The notes beneath the pieces were generated by a model that was not told the origin of the DNA, made no database searches, and saw only the letters and a program-made list of their open reading frames with translations. DNA of 10,720 bases from contig JAUUVE010000044.1 of assembly GCA_030589715.1 (NCBI GenBank), positions 1 through 10,720 of the forward strand. The letters are read 5' to 3'. How positions within the stretch are numbered: the first letter of the stretch is position 1; every line of letters begins with the position of its first letter. Made by a program: the position numbers and the translations under genes. Positions 7,665-10,720 of this stretch are shown piece after piece. Source of the DNA: Desulfobacteraceae bacterium. Lineage in GTDB: Bacteria > Desulfobacterota > DSM-4660 > Desulfatiglandales > Desulfatiglandaceae.

Positions 7665-7672
7665 CTTGATCC
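7665..7672. repeat. Target-site duplication, right copy (CTTGATCC)
   Basis: This exact copy of 7510-7517 directly abuts the right terminal inverted repeat of the MITE. A ninth base could also match, but 8 bp gives symmetric element ends. Confidence 0.8.
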
Positions 7673-7681
7673 CTCTGTAAA

Positions 7682-9535
7682 TCATACGATGAGAACGGCT
7701 TCAAATTTGCAGGCATCGTAACATATTCCGCATTTGATGCACTTTTCCTGGTCCAGCTGGTGGGGTTGCCTCTTTTCCCCGGTTATGGCCTCTTGAGGAC
7801 ATTTAAGGGCGCAAAGGCGGCAACCGGTGCAGGCCCCATCGTCAATACGGTAATGGAAAAGGGGCTTGCATACACCCGCAGGGCACTTCTTGTCTCTTAT
7901 GGGGGTCTCATATTCATCACGAAAATAGCGTATGGTCGTGAGCACCGGATTGGGGGCAGAGGTCCCCAGCCCACACAGGGAAAACCCCTGGACCATCTTG
8001 CCCAACTCCTCAAGGAGCTGGATATCCCGTTCCCGGCCATTGCCTTGGCAGATACGGGTGAGGATCTCCAACATCTGTTTTATCCCTTCCCGGCAGGGAT
8101 TACACTGACCGCAGGATTCCTCTTTGAGGAAATCCAGGAAATAGCGGGCCATATCCACCATGCAGGTATCCTGGTCCATCACAATCATCCCACCCGACCC
8201 CATGATAGACCCCACCTTTGCCAGTTCGTCAAAATCAACCCCTGTATCCAAGAACTGCTCCGGAATACATCCGCCAGAAGGGCCTCCGGTCTGGACCGCC
8301 TTAAATTTTTTCTTTTTTGGGATACCTCCTCCGCTGTCAAAGATGATGGTGCGCAGGGTGGTGCCCATGGGGACCTCTACAAGGCCTGTGTTGACCACCT
8401 TTCCTACCAGTGAGAATATCTTGGTCCCCTTGCTGCCCTGGGTGCCGATGGAGGAAAACCAGTCAGCTCCGTTGTTAATTATCACCGGCACATTGGCCCA
8501 GGTCTCAACATTGTTTAGATTTGAGGGGCCTTGGTGGAATCCCCTCTCCACGGTATGGATATATTTTGCCCTGGGTCTTCCCGGCCTGCCTTCCAGAGAG
8601 GCCATCAGGGCCGTGGACTCACCACACACAAAGGCCCCTCCGCCACGGCTGACATGGATTTCAAAATCGAACCCAGAGCCAAGGATATCCTTGCCCAAAA
8701 GACCCAGCCCTTTTGCCCTCTCCAGGGCAATGGAGAGGTTCTTTACCGCCAGGGGATATTCGTGCCGCACATAAACAAATCCCTCATGAGACCCAATGGC
8801 AACCGCACCAATGGTCATTCCCTCTATGATACTGTGGGGGTTCCCCTCCAAGAGGCTTCGGTCCATATATGCCCCGGGGTCACCTTCATCCGCATTGCAG
8901 ATGGTGTATCTCTTGCCTTCGTGCCGGCGGCATGATTCCCACTTGACACCCGTTGGGAATCCTCCACCTCCCCGGCCCCTTAGGGCGGATTTCTTTACCT
9001 CCTCTATGATCTCTCCGGGGGTCATATCAAACAGGGCCTTTTCAAGGGCCTTGTAACCACCCACCGCGATGTAGTCCTCTATGCTGGTGGGATCTATTAT
9101 GCCATTGTTGCCGAAGATGACCCTTTGCTGGAGCCTGTAAAACGGGATATCCTTTTCGTGAATAATTTTCTTCTTTGTGGCGGGGTCTTTGAAGAGCAAC
9201 GAGTTTACCAGTTCTCCACCCTTTATGGTCCTTTCGACTATTTCAGGGATATGCTCCTCTTTGACCTGCGCATAAAAAATCCCTTCCGGGTGGAGCACCA
9301 TTATCGGGCCTTTCTCGCAAAACCCGTGACAGCCCGTAAGCTTTACCTCCACCTCATCTTGTATACCCTGCCGTGCCAGTTCCTGAACCAGTGCTTCATG
9401 TACCCTTGCTGTTCCGTAAGCCCCGCATCCCGAACCCGAACAGAGTGAAATCAATTTTTTCTTGTTTAATTGAAACTGCTCCCGGAGAGAGTCTCTCAGG
9501 CCCTCAAGTGCCGCTTCATTTTCCAGTCCGGTCAT
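7682..9535 (-). CDS. nuoF: NuoF-like NADH:acceptor oxidoreductase, FMN subunit with C-terminal 2x[4Fe-4S]
   Basis: Homologue of the 51-kDa subunit of complex I, with the extended form typical of soluble bifurcating enzymes (HydB/HndC type). Domains from the ATG at 9535 (617 residues): a thioredoxin-like [2Fe-2S] domain with C32, C37, C69 and C73; the NADH-binding loop GRGGGGFPTGVKWE (187-200); the FMN-site segment NADEGDPGAYMDR (214-226); the N3 [4Fe-4S] motif ESCGQCNPCREG with C475, C478, C481 and C521; and a C-terminal double ferredoxin, C569/572/575/579 and C599/602/605/609. It should exchange hydride with NAD(H) and pass single electrons through its clusters. The frame is open to ATG 9595, inside nuoE; TTG 9547, 12 bases after AGGAGG, is another possible start. 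I chose ATG 9535 because it follows the nuoE stop. A NuoG-like domain is encoded next but fused to HdrA, which points to an HdrA-linked soluble complex, not complex I. Confidence 0.95.
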   Translation of the reverse strand: MTGLENEAALEGLRDSLREQFQLNKKKLISLCSGSGCGAYGTARVHEALVQELARQGIQDEVEVKLTGCHGFCEKGPIMVLHPEGIFYAQVKEEHIPEIVERTIKGGELVNSLLFKDPATKKKIIHEKDIPFYRLQQRVIFGNNGIIDPTSIEDYIAVGGYKALEKALFDMTPGEIIEEVKKSALRGRGGGGFPTGVKWESCRRHEGKRYTICNADEGDPGAYMDRSLLEGNPHSIIEGMTIGAVAIGSHEGFVYVRHEYPLAVKNLSIALERAKGLGLLGKDILGSGFDFEIHVSRGGGAFVCGESTALMASLEGRPGRPRAKYIHTVERGFHQGPSNLNNVETWANVPVIINNGADWFSSIGTQGSKGTKIFSLVGKVVNTGLVEVPMGTTLRTIIFDSGGGIPKKKKFKAVQTGGPSGGCIPEQFLDTGVDFDELAKVGSIMGSGGMIVMDQDTCMVDMARYFLDFLKEESCGQCNPCREGIKQMLEILTRICQGNGRERDIQLLEELGKMVQGFSLCGLGTSAPNPVLTTIRYFRDEYETPIRDKKCPAGVCKPLFHYRIDDGACTGCRLCALKCPQEAITGEKRQPHQLDQEKCIKCGICYDACKFEAVLIV

Positions 9536-9554
9536 ACTCAGAAACAACCCCCGA

Positions 9555-10106
9555 CTATCCCTCCTGTTGTAAGACGTCCTCTGCATATTCTTCAATCAGT
9601 CTCACGGCACCGGAACGATCAAGCCCACCGTGGGTCTCTTGGTTAACCGTAATTACAGGGCCCGTGGCGCAACATCCAACACAGCGCACTGTCTCCAGGG
9701 TGAAGGAAAGGTCATCTGTGGTTTCCCCCGCCTTGATCTTGAGCTTATCTTCCAGGGCATCCATGACCCTTTCCGCCCCCCGCACATGGCATGCGGTTCC
9801 CGTGCAGACATTGACAACAAATCTCCCCCTGGGCTCCAGGCTTATGGTCTTGTAGAAGGTGGCCACGCTGTAGATAAGGCTCTCTTTGACCCCCAGCTTT
9901 TCCACCAGGAAGGGGACAACCTGGGGGGGCACGTAGTTATAGCTATCGCTGATATCTTGCATTATCATCAGCAGGGCCTCATGGCCCGCCTCATATCTTC
10001 GGATTATCTTTTCGATCTCTTCCCAGTCAATCTTTACCACTTCTTGCTCTGCCTTTTTGTGCTTTTGGGCCGGTTGCTCAGGAAAAGGTGAACTTCCCTC
10101 ATTCAT
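9555..10106 (-). CDS. nuoE: NuoE-like thioredoxin-fold [2Fe-2S] subunit
   Basis: A 183-residue homologue of the 24-kDa subunit of complex I and of HydC/HoxE-type subunits. It is expected to hold one [2Fe-2S] cluster and to act beside the NuoF-like protein encoded next. The helical N-terminal part (residues ~28-92) includes YNYVPPQVVPFLVEKLGV and VATFYKTISL. The cluster ligands are C101-x4-C106 (VCTGTAC) and C142-x3-C146 (RCVGCC). The first ~25 residues are charged and not conserved. The start is uncertain: AAGGAG directly abuts the ATG at 10106, too close for a normal ribosome-binding site, so translation may be coupled to the HdrA fragment that stops 4 bases earlier or begin further in, for example at GTG 10040. 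The function as part of an NADH-oxidising or NAD-reducing module is inferred from the family and the neighbour. Confidence 0.93.
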   Translation of the reverse strand: MNEGSSPFPEQPAQKHKKAEQEVVKIDWEEIEKIIRRYEAGHEALLMIMQDISDSYNYVPPQVVPFLVEKLGVKESLIYSVATFYKTISLEPRGRFVVNVCTGTACHVRGAERVMDALEDKLKIKAGETTDDLSFTLETVRCVGCCATGPVITVNQETHGGLDRSGAVRLIEEYAEDVLQQEG

Positions 10107-10110
10107 CTCC

Positions 10111-10551
10111 TTATCCCATCATATGGACACGGGTTGTGGTATCAGGTATGCCTGATTGTGATTTGGCGGTAGAAGCCAACTGATTTGTGACAGGGCAGAT
10201 TTCAATACAGCTTCCGCATCCGGTACACCGGTTCATATCGATACTGCGTGCCCGTTTTTTGACTCTTACCTTGAAGTTCCCAGCCGAGCCTTTAACGGAT
10301 TCAAGATCCGCATATGTGATGAGTTCGATATTCAAATGCCGGCCGACCTCGACCAGTTTGGGAGATATGATTCACATGGCACAATCATTTGTGGGAAAGG
10401 TCTTGTCTAATTGGGCCATGGCCCCTCCTATGGAGGGACTTTTCTCCAACAGGTAGACGTAATACCCGGAATTGGCCAGGTCGAGGGCCGATTGCATTCC
10501 GGCGATACCACCCCCTACAACCAATACAGATCCCTTTATCTCGCTAGGCAT
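10111..10551 (-). CDS. hdrA: Short HdrA-like FAD/ferredoxin protein with in-frame UGA (selenocysteine)
   Basis: This is the FAD-binding half of a heterodisulfide reductase subunit A, read through an in-frame TGA at 10374-10372, giving 146 residues with Sec at position 60. Visible in order: dinucleotide-binding GGGIAG (residues 13-18), EKSPSIGG (36-43), the HdrA signature TNDCAMU followed by IISPKLVEVGRH (54-72), and a [4Fe-4S] motif C109-x2-C112-x2-C115-x3-CP. The ATG is preceded by a GAGGGGGG ribosome-binding site. Full HdrA is about 650 residues; this protein lacks the N-terminal domain and everything after the first ferredoxin, and its last 25 residues do not look like HdrA. The missing part matches residues ~193-505 of the fusion protein at 7355-4122, so the two probably form one split HdrA. 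Sec-containing HdrA is known in methanococci and some Deltaproteobacteria. The alternative, a pseudogene with a nonsense mutation, is unlikely given the position of the codon and the conserved sequence after it. Confidence 0.85.
10333..10360 (-). promoter_or_regulatory. Candidate SECIS hairpin of the HdrA selenoprotein
   Basis: In the mRNA, CUGGUCG (10356-10350) pairs with CGGCCGG (10345-10339) around the four-base loop AGGU. A lower CAAA/UUUG stem (10360-10357 with 10336-10333) extends it after a two-base CA bulge. The lower stem begins 11 nt after the UGA and the loop begins at nt 23. A loop with GGU resembles the AGGUCU loop of E. coli fdhF. Two pairs in the upper stem are G-U. Pairing was done by eye, without an energy calculation. 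Confidence 0.7.
10372..10374 (-). other. UGA codon read as selenocysteine (HdrA Sec60)
   Basis: The TGA is in frame with the ATG at 10551 and with the 85 codons after it. It occupies the second cysteine of the HdrA signature TNDC-x2-C. The coding sequence on both sides is HdrA-like, and a hairpin suitable as a bacterial SECIS follows at once. Confidence 0.85.
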
Positions 10552-10630
10552 GGATTCCCCCCTCGATGATTTTTGGTCTCAAGGTATTCCCACAATAACG
10601 ACGATTTTGCAACAGGTTAATCTTGGTGGT

Positions 10631-10665
10631 CTCGTAAAAAGTCAGAAAAGCGACCTTTTTACGAG
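10631..10665. repeat. REP-like inverted repeat upstream of the cluster
   Basis: CTCGTAAAAAG (10631-10641) and CTTTTTACGAG (10655-10665) are exact inverted repeats around a 13-base spacer. It may be an interspersed palindromic repeat or a terminator of a gene outside the window. The segment 10552-10720 has no gene. Confidence 0.7.
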
Positions 10666-10666
10666 G

Positions 10667-10690
10667 GTGTTTTGTGTTTGGTGTTTTGTG
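10667..10690. repeat. Heptamer tandem array GTGTTTT/G
   Basis: Three units (GTGTTTT, GTGTTTG, GTGTTTT) and a partial fourth, immediately after the REP-like hairpin. It has the same period of seven as the other arrays in the window. Confidence 0.7.
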
Positions 10691-10720
10691 ATCTAACGAG
10701 CTGGTATCAGCAGATATTTC

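Noticed and set aside
7480..7680. Complete insertion sequence
   Set aside because: Only 147 bp separate the ends and no transposase frame exists, so it is a MITE.
7760..8935. Plus-strand frames of 134-217 codons opposite the nuoF-like gene
   Set aside because: The minus strand encodes an unmistakable NuoF protein across the whole stretch.
10111..10335. A separate 74-residue ferredoxin gene starting at TTG 10335
   Set aside because: It is the part of the HdrA fragment after the UGA; the sequence before it is the same HdrA in the same frame.

Overview
The window holds one set of eight genes, all on the minus strand (transcription runs from high to low coordinates), with no plus-strand gene I can support. 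Every gene encodes a flavin or iron-sulfur electron-transfer subunit. The content (HdrA, MvhD, NuoE/F/G-like and FlxA/B/C-like proteins) and the use of selenocysteine suggest a strictly anaerobic bacterium, most likely a sulfate reducer, syntroph or aromatic degrader of the Desulfobacterota (former Deltaproteobacteria). That placement is inference from gene content.

Layout in transcription order: a short HdrA fragment with an in-frame UGA (10551-10111); a NuoE-like [2Fe-2S] protein (10106-9555); a NuoF-like NADH/FMN subunit with extra ferredoxins (9535-7682); a gap holding a 147-bp IS66-type MITE; a 1077-residue protein joining a NuoG-like ferredoxin head, the second half of one HdrA and a complete second HdrA module (7355-4122); a 331-bp repeat-rich gap; an MvhD protein with a second in-frame UGA (3790-3359); an FlxC-like protein (3359-2409); a gap with a 40-bp direct repeat; an FlxB/AsrA-like protein (2215-1178); heptamer arrays; and an FlxA/AsrB-like FAD/NAD(P) subunit (1076-234).

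Two points stand out. First, both UGA codons lie where HdrA and MvhD families carry Cys or selenocysteine, both frames continue with well-conserved sequence, and each UGA is followed by a hairpin whose apical loop begins 23 nt downstream. I therefore call two selenoproteins that ordinary gene calling would cut short. Second, the first HdrA is split at its first ferredoxin: its FAD and Sec half is the small gene at 10551, while the remainder sits behind a NuoG-like domain about 3 kb away.

Together the proteins look like a soluble complex with two NAD(H) entry points (NuoF-type FMN and FlxA-type FAD) meeting at a double HdrA through MvhD. HdrB and HdrC are absent from the window. Bifurcating or confurcating transfer between NADH, ferredoxin and a third partner is the natural hypothesis. 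The gene set also resembles the HdrA/MvhD/Nuo-like part of the class II benzoyl-CoA reductase (Bam) complex. The catalytic partner, if any, lies outside the window.

The intergenic DNA is rich in repeats: period-7 tandem arrays at several sites, a MITE with an 8-bp target duplication, a 40-bp direct repeat and several hairpins.
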